Assembly: GCA_027625915.1 (NCBI GenBank)
Contig: JANTQA010000036.1
Span: forward strand, 2,661,501 to 2,725,500
Length of the DNA stretch: 64,000 nucleotides
Direction of reading: 5' to 3'
Source: Anaeramoeba flamelloides
Taxonomy: Eukaryota > Metamonada > Anaeramoebidae
Both the position numbers and the translations under genes were made by a program. Of this stretch, positions 10,131-21,762 are shown piece by piece. Position 1 is the first letter of the stretch. Every line of letters begins with the position of its first letter. The notes under the pieces were generated by a model. It had not been told where the DNA came from and ran no database searches. It saw nothing but the letters and a program-made list of their open reading frames with translations.

Positions 10131-11310
10131 TTATAAATATTTGACTCTCCCTAATAATAAATTGAAAAAAAAAAATATACCATCTTGTTCAAAAACAACT
10201 AATAATGAAATCAAATTCATAATTCACTTTCAAGTCATTCTTAATTTATTGAAACCTTAAATTTTAAAAAATTATAAAAAAAAAAAAAACTAAAAAACTA
10301 AAAAAAAGTCAGTCGCAATTTTTTACATGATCATTACTGATTTTTTATTACTGAACTTACACTGAAAAATTGTTCAATAAGAACACTTTTTATTATATGT
10401 TACATCCATTTTAAAAGACTTTACATAGTCTCTATTTTCGAAGTTATTATTTATCTTTTCGAAGATGTTTTTTTTTCCAAATGATCTTTATTAAAAAAAA
10501 AAAAAATATCTAAAAAACAAAAAAAAAACGAAAAAAAAAGGATAAAAAAAAAAAAAAAAAGAAAAATCAAAACAAAAATTTGAAAAATTAGAAAAAATGA
10601 TTTTAATAAAAAATTGAAAATATTTTTATTTTAATAAAATGGGATGAATCTTCAAAACAAGTTCCATTAACAATTTTAAGTTACTCAAAATTTTTGAAAA
10701 ATAAACTCTTTTTCAAAAATTTTGACTCACCTGAAATAATAAATTGAAAAAAAAAAATTATCCTTTAATATTCAAAAACAATTAATAATTAAATATGATT
10801 TATAATTCACTTTTAAGTCATTATAAATCTATAAAAGCCTTATATATTAAAAATTAAAAAAAATAAAACGAAAAACTGAAAAAAAAAGTGAGTCACAATT
10901 TTTGAAATGAGCATTACGGATTTTTTATTACTGAACTTTCACTGAAAAAAAGTTGAACAACAAGATTTTTTATGAATAATTAAATCCATTTTAAAAGACA
11001 TTACATAGTCGAAATTTTCTTAGTGATTATTTGTCTTTTCGAAGATCTCTTTTTTTTTCCACATGATCTTTTTAAAAAAAAAAAAAAAAGAAAAAAAAGA
11101 ATAAAAGAAAAAAAAAGAAAAAAAAAAAAAAAAAAAAAAAGAAAAAGAAAAACAAAAGAAAAACAAAAATTTGAAAAAGCAAAACTAAAATTTGCAAAAT
11201 TAGAAAAAATGATTCTGATACAAAAATTTGAAAATATTTTTGGTTAAGAATACTGGAATAAACCTTCAAAACAACTTCCATTAACATTATAAAGTGAATC
11301 AAAATTTATG
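10130..11310. repeat. Tandem pair of ~590 bp repeat units
   Basis: Unit A (about 10130-10715) and unit B (about 10725-11310) share the same order of words: CT..AATAATAAATTGAAAAAA, TTCACTTT(C/T)AAGTCATT, GAGTCACAATTTTTGAAATG-like, TTTTTTATTACTGAACTT.CAC, ATCCATTTTAAAAGAC.TTACATAG, TCTTTTCGAAGAT, a long A-rich tract, then CTTCAAAACAA.TTCCATTAACA. A third copy in inverted orientation lies at 41040-41640. The A-rich tract breeds spurious Lys-rich frames. No transposase was seen. Confidence 0.8.
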
Positions 11311-12413
11311 AAAAATAGTTTAGTTTAGATCTCATTTACCCTTATAATAATTTATTTTCTCTCACCAAAAGTTTGTGAAATTATCAAAATGTTTTTCTCT
11401 TCTCGGATTATCAGGGATAATTTATTCCTTTGAATTTGTATACATAGCTTTTTTTTTTTTTTTTTTTGTTTGTGACTTTATAGACAACATCTATATTTGA
11501 CCAGAACAATTTCAAAATAATTTATTTTTCTAATAAAAAATAAAACAAAAAATTAATTGTATTTTTCAGTTTATCCAATATCCTAATCCTTTATTGATAT
11601 AAAATTGATTTGGAAGTAGAACCATTAAAATAAAATCTAACCAACAACCACTTTGATTATACCCGTAACATTTAACTTTAGGTTGGAAATTATCATAATT
11701 TATTTCAAAAATTCTTCTTATTTTTACCTCTTAATGAAAGTCATGAAATCAATTTATTAGGTACTAATTTATTAATTTGTTATTTTGAGATAATAATTCA
11801 GATGAAAAAAATAGTGTAATTCTTTACTTTAACTCTTTCAAATATGAAACAATTTACCAAATTTATATATGAAAGGTTTTTCTTCTTCTTTTATACCTTT
11901 GTTTTTTTCTGTTAAAAAGAGAACTACAAATGCCTTCCCATATGTTCTATGAGTTTATCAATATAAATGCAATCCAATAATAATAAAAATATTATTAAAT
12001 TAAAAAATACAGTAATATGTATTAATGGGATAAGTTGAACATAAAAAACCTATATAGGTAAGGTTATTTTTTTCTTTCAAAGAAAAAGGATTATTTTTTA
12101 ATAACTCACCATTCTTGTTGAATTTAACATGACAAAAAATTACCAATTTTGCAAAATAAACGGTTTTGTTAATTTCAAAAAAACAATTTGAAAAAAAATC
12201 ATAAATTTATAAAAAAAAATATGGTTTATTCTAAAAGTAATTTACACCTTAAATTTAATGGAATTTTTATATTTTAATACCATAAAAAACCATTAGTTTT
12301 ATATAAATTTTGGTATATATAAATATAAACATAAAATCAAATCTTATAAAAATCAAAATAAATAAATAAGAATTAAAATAAGGATTCACAAGATATAAAT
12401 GATTAAAAATCTC
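11311..12413. other. AT-rich intergenic region downstream of the kinase gene
   Basis: No gene, RNA or repeat of note. It lies just beyond the 3' end of the minus-strand kinase. Confidence 0.5.
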
Positions 12414-15400
12414 TTATTTTTTTAATTCTTTATATAATTTTTTTGCAATTTTTTCAGTTATTAAATCATAGTATTTTGCATATAACCCCATCGAAGATTG
12501 AACTCTTTGAAATCTAACTGTTTTTACATTTTTAAGATTTGGTATTTTAATAATTTCGATTAAAAAATCTATCTCATCTTCTTGATAATTTACCACTATG
12601 AAACTATTTTCAAATAGAATGAGATTTTCTGATAACTCTTCTTTATTTTCAATCGAACACTCTAACAGATATTTTGAACGATACTTCCATTTAATTTGCA
12701 AATCTTTGAAAACCCCGAGGCAAACTTTTAATAAATATTTTGGCGATTTGATTGTTATTATTGCAGGGTTGATGGGACCTTTAAATTGATTTATTTCTTC
12801 CTCACCTTCCTCATACAGTGACGAACTTGATTTAAAATCTAAATTGTCATTTTGATTTCCATTAGTTTTTTGACTAAATTGTAAAAACGATGAAATCGTT
12901 AAATCTCTTTTCATCTTTTTTTTAAGTTTCCCCCTTATACTTATTTCATTTGTCACTGAATGTGATTTTTTTAATTTATTTTTTTTTCTCTTTGAAGATT
13001 GTTTCTTTTCGTTTCTATGCTTGTGCTTACCACCATTTTTAATTAAATCCAGATCCATATTATTTCGATTTTGATCTTTCAGTTGCCTTTTGTGTGATTT
13101 TTTTTTTTCCCCAATACCAGATAATAATTCATTTTTATAACCAACAAACTTTCCATGATCAATTTGATTTTCATCAACATCTACATACACCCTTCCACCG
13201 CCATTCACACCCCTGTTTTTATCTTTAATATTGGATTTTAATTTGTCAAACAGTAACTCATTACCTTCTTCCTGCCCATTTCCCACATTGCCTTCTTCCT
13301 GTCCATTTCCCTCATCGTTTATTATTGCATTATCTTCCATTTCCAAAATTTTCTTCAAATCTTTAGTTTTTAAAATATTAGAATCCTTTTCTAAATAATT
13401 ATCCACACTGTCAAAATTTTTATTATTTATTGATAAATTATCAAAATTTGATAAAGATTGGTTATCACTAAAAATATCAACATCAACATCAACATCATCA
13501 TCATCATTGTCACCAAAAACATCAACATTATAATAATTTGGAATTTCATTATCTGAATCCGATGAACTATAATTTATTGATATTTGTTGTTTTTTCATCT
13601 TATTTATTATCATATTATTAGTTTTTTTGAAATTATTATTTTCATTCTTTAATTTTTGATTTTTAGATGATGAAGAATTAGAATTTTTTTTTTTTTTTGA
13701 TTTTTTTTTTGGAAAATATTTCCAATTTCTTTTTGGTTTTTTTAAAAGATTTTTTTTTGGGATTCTTTTTTTAATTAATATTTTTTTTTTTTGTTTTTTT
13801 TTTTTTTTCTTTTTTTTTGATTGTTTCGTGTTTGGAATTTGAAATGAATCAAAGATTGAATTGTTCATTTCAAATGTGCCTTCTTTTGACATTTTCATAT
13901 AAATATTATAAGTCGCTCTATATTTAGAGTTTTTATTATTATCTAAATCATTCATAACATTTTCAAAACTATCACCCTTTTCGATAATCTTCAAGACAAT
14001 TAATGGATCGATCATTGGCACTATACATTTCGATTCGATTTCTTGATTTTCAATTTTACCCATTTCTGCAACAACCCATTTGTGGTCAAGTATTTCTTGA
14101 ACAGAAATCCTTTTGTTTGGATCAACACAAAGCATTCTTGGGAGTAAATTTATAAGCCCCTCAGATAAATAACTTGGTATGATATATGAACCCGTTATAA
14201 TTTTGTCAAACAACCCCTTTGCATTCATAGAAACAAAAGGCGGCTTACCAACCACTAATATATATAAAATCACACCCATGGACCACACATCAATCTTAAA
14301 TCCAGAGTATTGTTCTTGCTTTAAAATCTCTGGTGCAGAGTATGTTGGCGATCCACAAAATGATTTTAATAATTGATCTTTTTGTTGAAAATTGGATAAT
14401 CCAAAATCAATGATTTTTAAATTTAAATTTTTATCCAATAATAAGTTTTCCAGTTTTAAATCTCGGTGAACTATATTATGAAAATGACAATACGAAATTC
14501 CTATTTGATTATTTATAATATATTATCATTTGTAAAAGAAAAAAAACATAATTTATTAATTTATGTATTTATTATGAATTAATTTAAACCAAATAATGAA
14601 ATGAAAATTGTTAACCCAAATTTTTTGGAAACAAAAATATTTTATAAAAAAATTTAATTTCAATTAAAAACATGAAGAGAATCACAGAAATCGAAAACAC
14701 CCTTGAAATCACAGAAATCACAGAAATCAAAGAAATCACAGAAATCTGAGTAAAATAAAATAAAAAAAAAAAAAAGGTATTATTTTTTTATGTTATTTGA
14801 AATACGTTTAAAGAATTCGTTATATATTTTTTTGTTAGAGTCATTTTGGAAAAGTCTGATAAAAAAGTTTTCAAAAGTAACTCTAAAACAGATCAACCAA
14901 ACTTCAAAAGTACTATTTTTGTGTTATTATACACTACAATGTTTTTTGTACAAATTTTGTAAATTAAATATTTTGTCGTATTTGGGGATTGATATTAAAA
15001 GAAAATACCAACAACTATGAAAAAGAATCCAGAAACCCACCTTAAGTTAAATATATTTAAACTATCCATGGTTTGAATTTTGAGAAGAATAAATTTAAAA
15101 TCTGTTACTTTTTCGTTTTAGAAACAATTTTTTCAACATTAAAGTTTAAATTGAATCTCATTAACAAATTCTTTCAAGGGATTCTATTTTTGGGGTTACT
15201 ATATAAAACAAAGGATAATAATTAGAACTTTAATTTTCCAAAAGGAGTTTGAGTGAAAAGAAGATGAGAAAACCCAAAGTAGAATTTCCCTGTCTTTGAA
15301 CATAAAAATACAAAAATTGTGAAAAGATCATCTAGAATCATTTTTTGGATATCTTCTCAAATTTATCGGACTCTTCTTGACCAAAATCAAAGGAAATTGT

Positions 15401-18400
15401 ATCACGGGAATTATAATTTGGTCTTTAAAAGAAAATTCGACATAACCCCTTCATAAATTAAGTTGAATACAGTGCATTAAATTGAAAAAGGAATTATGAT
15501 CTACAAAATTTAGAAGTTTTAAAAAGTTATCAAAAGTACTGTCATGAAAAAATTTATGAAAAAAAAATTAAACATTTGCTAATTATACACTTTTTCATAA
15601 TTTTTCTGATAATAAGAAACACCACTGATGGGTTAATAAAAGATCTTTGATCAAAAAATTATTTTTAAAGATATTTTTCAATTTAAGTTGAAAAATCCAA
15701 TTTTTCAGGTTCTATTAATAGTTTTTTTAAATTTAATAGTAAAAAATTTGAAAATTTTTTTGCTTCTAGATAAGACTTAATTTTATTATATTTTAAAAGT
15801 ATTTGATATCCAACGAATATCGTTCAAATAGGGAATCAATTATTTGGACTATTAAAGAATTATTTGTTCTTATAAATTAGAAAAAATAATTTTTTTTTGA
15901 TTTTTTGTTAGGTTTTCCAGAATTTAAAAGAATAGAGTAAAATCTTTGATTTTACTCAATTCTTTTGAATTATGGAAAAAAGCTAGGCACTCTACGGACA
16001 TTTTCGTTAGGTTTTTTTTAATTTTTGAAATAAACAGAAAATTTATTAAAATTTTCGGTTTATTCCAAAAAGTAAAAAAAACCACCGTTAGCTTTTCTTG
16101 AGTTTTCGGTTTATTTGGAAAATCGATAGATTTTCGTTAGGTTTTTTTGAGTTTTCTATTTATTTGGAAAACCTCTAAAAAACCTAGAACACTTAACAAA
16201 CAAAACAGAAAACCTCAAGAAAACCTAGGCACTCTACGGACACTTTCATTAGGCTTTACAAAATTCAAAAGAATTAGTGAAATTAAAGATTTTACTCTAT
16301 TCTTTTGAATTATGGAAAACCGCCGTTAGCTTTTCTTGAGTTTTCTATTTATTTGGAAAATCAATAGATTTTCGTTAGGTTTTTTTTACTTTAGAAATAA
16401 ACCGAAAATTTTAATAAATTTTCTGTTTATTTCTAAAGTAAAAAAAACCTAGAACACTTCACAAATAAAATAGAAAACCTCAAAAAAACCTAGAACAATT
16501 CACAAATAAAACAGTAAACCTCAAGAAAGACTAGACACTCTACGGCACTTGACGAATACGGAATATTTTTCATCAGTTATTTTTTTTCCATAATTGAGTT
16601 TTTTTATAGGATTAGAGTGTTTTCAAAACTATTAGTTATTATCTATTCAAAAAAAAATATCCAAATGTTGAATTTAACGAAAATTCTTTTTCACATCCAT
16701 TTAAAATTTTTTACCCCAAAATAGACCTTTTTTTCTCGACTAGAGACTTTTAAAAAAGGTAGTACTACTAACAACAATAAATACAACAGCCACAAGATTT
16801 TTAAGTACTGAAATGTTGGTTATATTGTAAATAAACTTTATTATCAAGGGATGAAATGATGATTGAAGTAATAGTTTTGTCTAACTTTTTTTTTTCAATT
16901 TTATTTTTTCATACAAGTAAAAACTAAAAAAAGAAAAAAAAATATTTTTTAAAAAACGAATGCTAGATTTTGATCTTTTTGGCTACTAAACTCTTTAAAA
17001 AAAAATCGGGTTAAATTTCAATTAAAATATCTTTATTAAACCCGATCTTAATAAAAACATTTAAATATCTAAAATTATTAATAATAATCGATTTATTCTA
17101 AATAAAAATCCAATTTATTTGTTAGTATGACATGACTTTAATAAAAGATATCAAAAGTTTCTGATCTTGATTTTATATGATATTTTTTAAGTGTGAAAAT
17201 TGGTGATTATTTTTTTCTTTTTTAACATAATTTTTGTTTTTCAAAGGAGTGGGTTTAATCTCGACAATATTTCTAATAGAATGAAAAAATTATAACTATA
17301 TTTTATTTTTTAAAAAATCCTTTGTATCCTTACCATATTGTTATTTTTTTTTATTATGTTTGACCCGAAATTGTGTATCCTTTTTACAAAAAAAGTGCTA
17401 TTTTTTTTTTTTCATTTTTTGGAAATATTTTAATTAAAATGTTTTTTAAAAAAATACAATAGGCATTTATTTTATTAGTACCAGTATTTCTCTTTATTTG
17501 ATATTACCAGCTTACAAATAGATCAACGAACAAAGAGAGTATTTTTTATGAAATACAAAAAAAAATAACCACTTTTTTGGAAATATATTATATAAACTAT
17601 TGTATAGTCAAATGGTTCCAGTTGTAAGTGAGTGAATTACATTTGTTTAAAGGATTCGAATGGATATTATAAGAAAAAATTAATTTTAGAAATCAATTTT
17701 TTACATTTTTGCTATATTTGCTATTGATTCTTAATTGTTTTGTAATTCCAAATTATTTTTAGATACTTAATTCATTTGTAAAAAAAAAAAAATATTGCAA
17801 GATCATAAGTCAATAGGTAAAAAATGCGTTATTCTAAACGTTAATGAAACAGTAAAAATGATTGTTGAAAAAACATATTTTGATTTCTATTGGATTTTTA
17901 ATTGATCTTCAACTGAAGATCAAAATGAATGTTGCTGCTTTTCTTAATAAAGCCCTAAGAATTTTTGGTTTTTGGATTTTTAAGAAAATATATTGATTGA
18001 TTAGATTCACTTCATATGTATATCAACTTTTCTCTTTGATCTGTATTATTCTACTTATTTCTTATTTGTTCTTCAAAGTTCAATTATAAAAAATAATTGA
18101 TTTTTGTAAAGTTTTTTTGGCATCCTTTGACAGAAACAAAGTTTATTTAGTTTTTTTTTTTATCACGTGGGTTTATCGTGATTCTTTTTATTATTCCAAA
18201 GATCCTTTCTAAATTAATTTTTAAAGAGATTAAAGTCCTCACTCAAAAAGAATAAGATCATCTATATGGATTCGAACACGAACGGCTAAAAGGTTTTAAT
18301 TTTTCTCTAGAAGAAAATGAGATATAAATGTGAAGAGAATTGATGATAAGGAATTCCTTGATAAACTCTAATTCCTTCTTTTTTTAGAATATTTTACGAG

Positions 18401-20803
18401 CCAATTTATGATTGTTTCATTTTTTATAATTTTTTGAATAGACTGGTGTATTGGAGGGTGCCTATAGATCCAAAACAAAAGCCCCACCCTTAGAAAATAA
18501 ATAAAAATTTTTTTTAGTTCAAGTCAGCAAATATTTTTTTATACTGTTAATTGTAAAATAAAAAGATCAAAATTTTATTTCAGCTTTCCCAAAAATAATT
18601 GACTCTCGTAGAATTAAAATAAATCATCAAATCCCCCAATTCTAAAAGTGAAATTAATAATCCCAAAGCTAATTTTAAGAATTAATAAATTTGATATATT
18701 ACAGGAGATTAAAATCTTTTTTTGGAAAACTGAATGAAAATTTTGTTCCATTTATTTTACAACAAATAGTATTGTTGAAAAAACTCAAAAGTCTTTACAA
18801 AATCAATTTGAAATGAAAATTTTATATTTTTAATTTGTTTCTTCCTGATTGAACTCTGAGAGATTAAATTTCAAGTTTTTATTGGATAAGTCTTTCCCTT
18901 GAAAAATTGTGAAATCTATGATTTTACGATTAAATTACCTTTGAGGAAATTTTAAGTAAAAGTATGTTTAGAGTGTAATTTACGCTTCTTCAATAATAAA
19001 ACAAAAATTTAAAGTTTTTTGAATTCGAATCGAACAGGAAAAATTAAGAAAATTTGAAATTATGAAAAGTTAATCGAAAGATCTTTACATAAAGGGAAAC
19101 AATAAAATCTAAATGAGTAATCAGACTTATTGAGAGTCTTTAATTTTTGTAATTAACTCTTTTTGAACTTTAAAAAAAATTGGGTTAGTTTGAGCGCCTT
19201 CACTAAATTCGACAATAAAAATGAAAAAAAAGTTGAAAAATAATAAATGGTGACATATTTTTTGACATCCCACATATTTTTTTTTAACAACATTATGCTA
19301 ATTTTTGATTGTTTTGGATCTTTTTAGTTCTTATTTTTGGATTAAAGAAATTGTTAACCAAATTCGAAATTAATTTTAAATTCTCTCCACTTCAAGAATA
19401 GGAACAAAACACAAATTATCAAAAAATCAAATTTCCTTTCTGATTTGATTCCCTCTTTGTTGTTGGGTTAAAAAAGGGGTTTTAAGAATTCAGGGTTGAA
19501 AATTTGAACCTAATTTTTTGGGTTGCAGACGCTAAACTTTTATGATTATTTGGAAACAGTTTGTAGAAATTGTTCAATTATGTCGAAAATCAACAAAACT
19601 AATTTTTTTTTTATGAGAAAAGTAATTTGTTTTTTCTAAAAAGATGAAAGTTTGGAGTGTACACGACTGCAGGTTGAAAGTGATTTTTTTTTTCACGAAG
19701 CAAAACAAAAAGAAGCGATCTGGGAAAACAAAGATTCTGATATAATTTAAGAAAAAGAGAAAGTAAGCAAATTCCATACCTTTTAGTAACTGTCTAAAAA
19801 ATTTACGAGCAACAGACTCCTTAAGTTTTTTGTGTTGCACAAGATAGTCAAACAACTCACCACCACCAGAATATTCTGTAACAATTAACCAAGCGTTTTT
19901 TGTTTGGATGATATCAAAAAGCTTGATAACGTGCTTGTGATCCAAAGTTTGGAGGATAGATATTTCTCTGAGGAGTTGTCTGTATTCTTTTTTTTTCAAA
20001 TGGAAAACACTTTGATTAATGATCTTGATCGCAACCTTGAAACAGAAGGAAAGTTTTTGTAAGTGGAAGATTTTTTATTTGGTTGAAAAGGATAAATTGA
20101 AGATCCCAAGTTAACAGTTTGAGAAAAAAACATAGTTTGAACATTTGTTAATACTTACCAATTGCCGGGTTGGAAGGTGAACAGCTAATTTTACCTTTCC
20201 ATAACTTCCTACGCCAATGACTTCTTTTATTTGATAATCTGAGATATTTCCACTAAAATTCATAAAGATTGACAAAACAAATTTTATGAAAAAAAATAAA
20301 TCTTTTAATCAGATTTTAGTTGGAAATTCGTGAAAACAAAATAATTAAATGAAGGAAAACCAAAGGGAACAAATCATTTTTTTTTGTAAACAGTCTGGTT
20401 GACTTTAGTTTGTCAAAAGATAAAAGATTTTTCTTTTTTTTTAAAAAATAAAATTGTAAGGTTTGAAGGTATTTTTTTTACAATATTTCAACACCAAATG
20501 TGCTGACACACTGAACTTCGATTCAACAATTTCAAAGACTGACGAAACAAAATTATTTGTCATTCTCATTTCCCTAGTTTAGTCTTTCGATAAAAATAAT
20601 TTTCATAATAAGAATTGAAGAAAAGAAAAATCTTGAAATAATAGAGTTATCCTTAAATATATTTCCCGACTCTTTTGATTTCAAAAAACATATTCTAGGG
20701 TTTAAATATTATCTTATTGATAGAATTACCTCAGAAATGATTGTTCTTTTAAATTCTTCAATTGTGCAATAATAGATGTTTGTAAGATTTTACTGAGACC
20801 CAT
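12414..20803 (-). CDS. AMPK-related / MARK-like Ser/Thr protein kinase (kinase-UBA-KA1), four exons
   Basis: Exons on the minus strand: 20803-20730, 20252-20159, 20035-19780 and 14500-12414, giving 836 residues. Junctions are in phase and rebuild the kinase core: glycine loop GVGSYGKV (38-45), VAIK with K60, HRDLKLEN (153-160), DFG (173-175) and SFCGSPTYSAPE. Across the giant third intron the join gives RQLLKG|ISYCHFHNIVHRDLK, the expected family sequence. A UBA-like segment (IDPLIVLKIIEKG…ATYNIYMKM, about 305-350) follows the kinase domain. A KA1-like C-terminus (…FLIEIIKIPNLKNVKTVRFQRVQSSMGLYAKYYDLI…) ends the protein. This is the architecture of Par-1/MARK and related kinases, which act in polarity and at membranes; KA1 binds acidic lipids in known members. 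Between UBA and KA1 lies ~370 residues of Lys/Asn/Asp-rich linker. The activation-loop residue usually Thr (LKT/LDT-CGSP) is Ser188 here. Subfamily assignment is tentative. Confidence 0.85.
14681..14747 (+). repeat. Short minisatellite, ATCACAGAA-type units
   Basis: About seven imperfect copies of a 9-base unit (ATCACAGAA and variants) in a row, within the large kinase intron. Confidence 0.8.
15905..16550. mobile_element. Fold-back cluster: two tandem units of nested hairpins
   Basis: Two units of roughly 300-340 bp. Each begins with a palindrome around GAGTAAAATCTTTGATTTTAC (or a variant) flanked by AATTCAAAAGAAT-like arms, and contains a second hairpin whose arms read AGGTTTTTTTTA and its complement (16010-16083 and 16377-16451). 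The words CTAGGCACTCTACGG or CTAGACACTCTACGG recur at about 15983, 16226 and 16530, like junction sequences. Lies in the 5.3 kb kinase intron. No coding capacity. A fold-back transposon is the best guess; the family is unknown. Confidence 0.65.
18542..18771. mobile_element. TA-flanked MITE, family 4, copy 1
   Basis: Begins TACTGTTAATTGTAAAATAA and ends TTATTTTACAACAAATAGTA, with inner repeats CAAAATTTTATTTCAGCTTT and AACTGAATGAAAATTTTG. About 230 bp, non-coding. Other copies: 52098-52311, 21528-21762, and a partial arm near 55440-55552. Confidence 0.75.
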
Positions 20804-21021
20804 TACATTTCGTTTGAAGTCTTGAAATTAAAAGAACAACCAAGAAATATAAGTAAATAAATAAAATTTAAAAATAAGTATCAAGTTAAGCGAAATCAAA
20901 AGCACCAAAACCAAAATCTTAATTTTAAAAGTTTTTTTATTAAATTTGTGATTTTTCATAACCAGGATAGTTTTCCATTCTGTTACTAAAATTAGGATAA
21001 ACTTGTAGTTTATTTCAAGTA

Positions 21022-21255
21022 CTGATAAATTCAAATAAATTTCAAAAAAATTTTAGTTCAATTTCCATTTTTCTAAATCTTCGAACTGTTTCTTATCAAA
21101 CAGTCCAGGACAAAGAATGTTTTGAAGAACAACTAATTTTAGAGAGTTTATTAACACTTGACAACATAAAATGCTTTATTCAAAGTTGATCATAAAAATT
21201 TCAAAAAGGAAAATCAAGGAAAAAATTTTCTACCATTTATTAGAATTTATCAGTA
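21022..21255. mobile_element. TA-flanked MITE, family 3, copy 1
   Basis: Begins TACTGATAAATTCAAATAAA and ends ATTTATTAGAATTTATCAGTA: inverted ends bounded by TA. The interior carries TTTAGTTCAATTTCCATTTTT, ATAAAATGCTTTATTCAAAG and AAAAAGGAAAATCAA, shared with the copies at 51497-51735 (opposite orientation), 55084-55322 and 55656-55917. Confidence 0.85.
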
Positions 21256-21527
21256 TTAAGTCACATTTTAATTAACTATTATTTTCCAATTAAAAAATCA
21301 AAATTTTTAGTTCACATTCCAAAATATTTTTCTAGTTTCTTAGCAGAAGAAAATCAAAGATCTTTACAACATCTTTTAGAAATGATATTTTTTGGTAATA
21401 AATTATACTCCCTTAGTGGATTCTAAGACCAAAATTTTACTCAGCTAATTTGATTGTAGTAGTAATAATTAATATTCATTTTGGAAATTGAAATAAAAAT
21501 TTTCATTTATTTATTGGAAAATAACAG

Positions 21528-21762
21528 TATTATTTGTTGAAAAATAAATTAAACAAAATTTTCATTCAGTTTTCCAAAAAAAAAAAAAGCTTTTAAAATC
21601 ATGTACAATTTCAATTTTTTAATTCCATAAATCAGTTTAAATTATTAATTTTCTCTCTTATTATAATTGGGGAACTTTGATGATTTCTTTTAATTCTTGA
21701 AAATGTAATTATTTTGCAAAGCTGAATGAAAATTTTGATCTTTTTATTTGGCAATTAATAGG
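21528..21762. mobile_element. MITE family 4, copy 2 (inverted relative to copy 1)
   Basis: Left part reads TATTATTTGTTGAAAAATAA then CAAAATTTTCATTCAGTTTT. Right part reads AGCTGAATGAAAATTTTGAT then TTTATTTGGCAATTAATAGG. Same inner TIR words as 18542-18771. Confidence 0.7.

Larger units (their letters stand above)
14501..19779 (-). other. 5.3 kb intron inside the kinase catalytic domain
   Basis: Bounded by GTATGG (donor, 19779) and ATAG (acceptor, 14501) and joined in phase 1 between the sixth and seventh kinase subdomains. The other introns of this gene are 123 and 477 nt. The intron holds an ATCACAGAA-type minisatellite (14681-14747), a fold-back cluster (15905-16550) and a MITE (18542-18771). 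No gene is supportable inside it; a 76-codon open frame at 14790-15020 looks random. Confidence 0.75.

Noticed and set aside
11023-11302. Lys-rich plus frame and Phe-rich minus frame
   Set aside because: They are produced by the A-rich tract of the ~590 bp repeat unit, and the same frames appear in the inverted copy at 41 kb.
14790-15020. 76-codon plus-strand frame within the kinase intron
   Set aside because: AT-rich random composition, no motif, no splice or flanking support.
18255-18300. GGATTCGAAC word resembling a tRNA T-arm (minus strand)
   Set aside because: The T-stem does not pair and no acceptor stem, D-arm or anticodon arm can be drawn around it.
19574-19779. Extension of kinase exon 3 past 19780 (…GMEFAYFLFFLNYIRIF…)
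   Set aside because: Reads into the intron. The donor at 19779 joined to 14500 gives the conserved catalytic loop instead.
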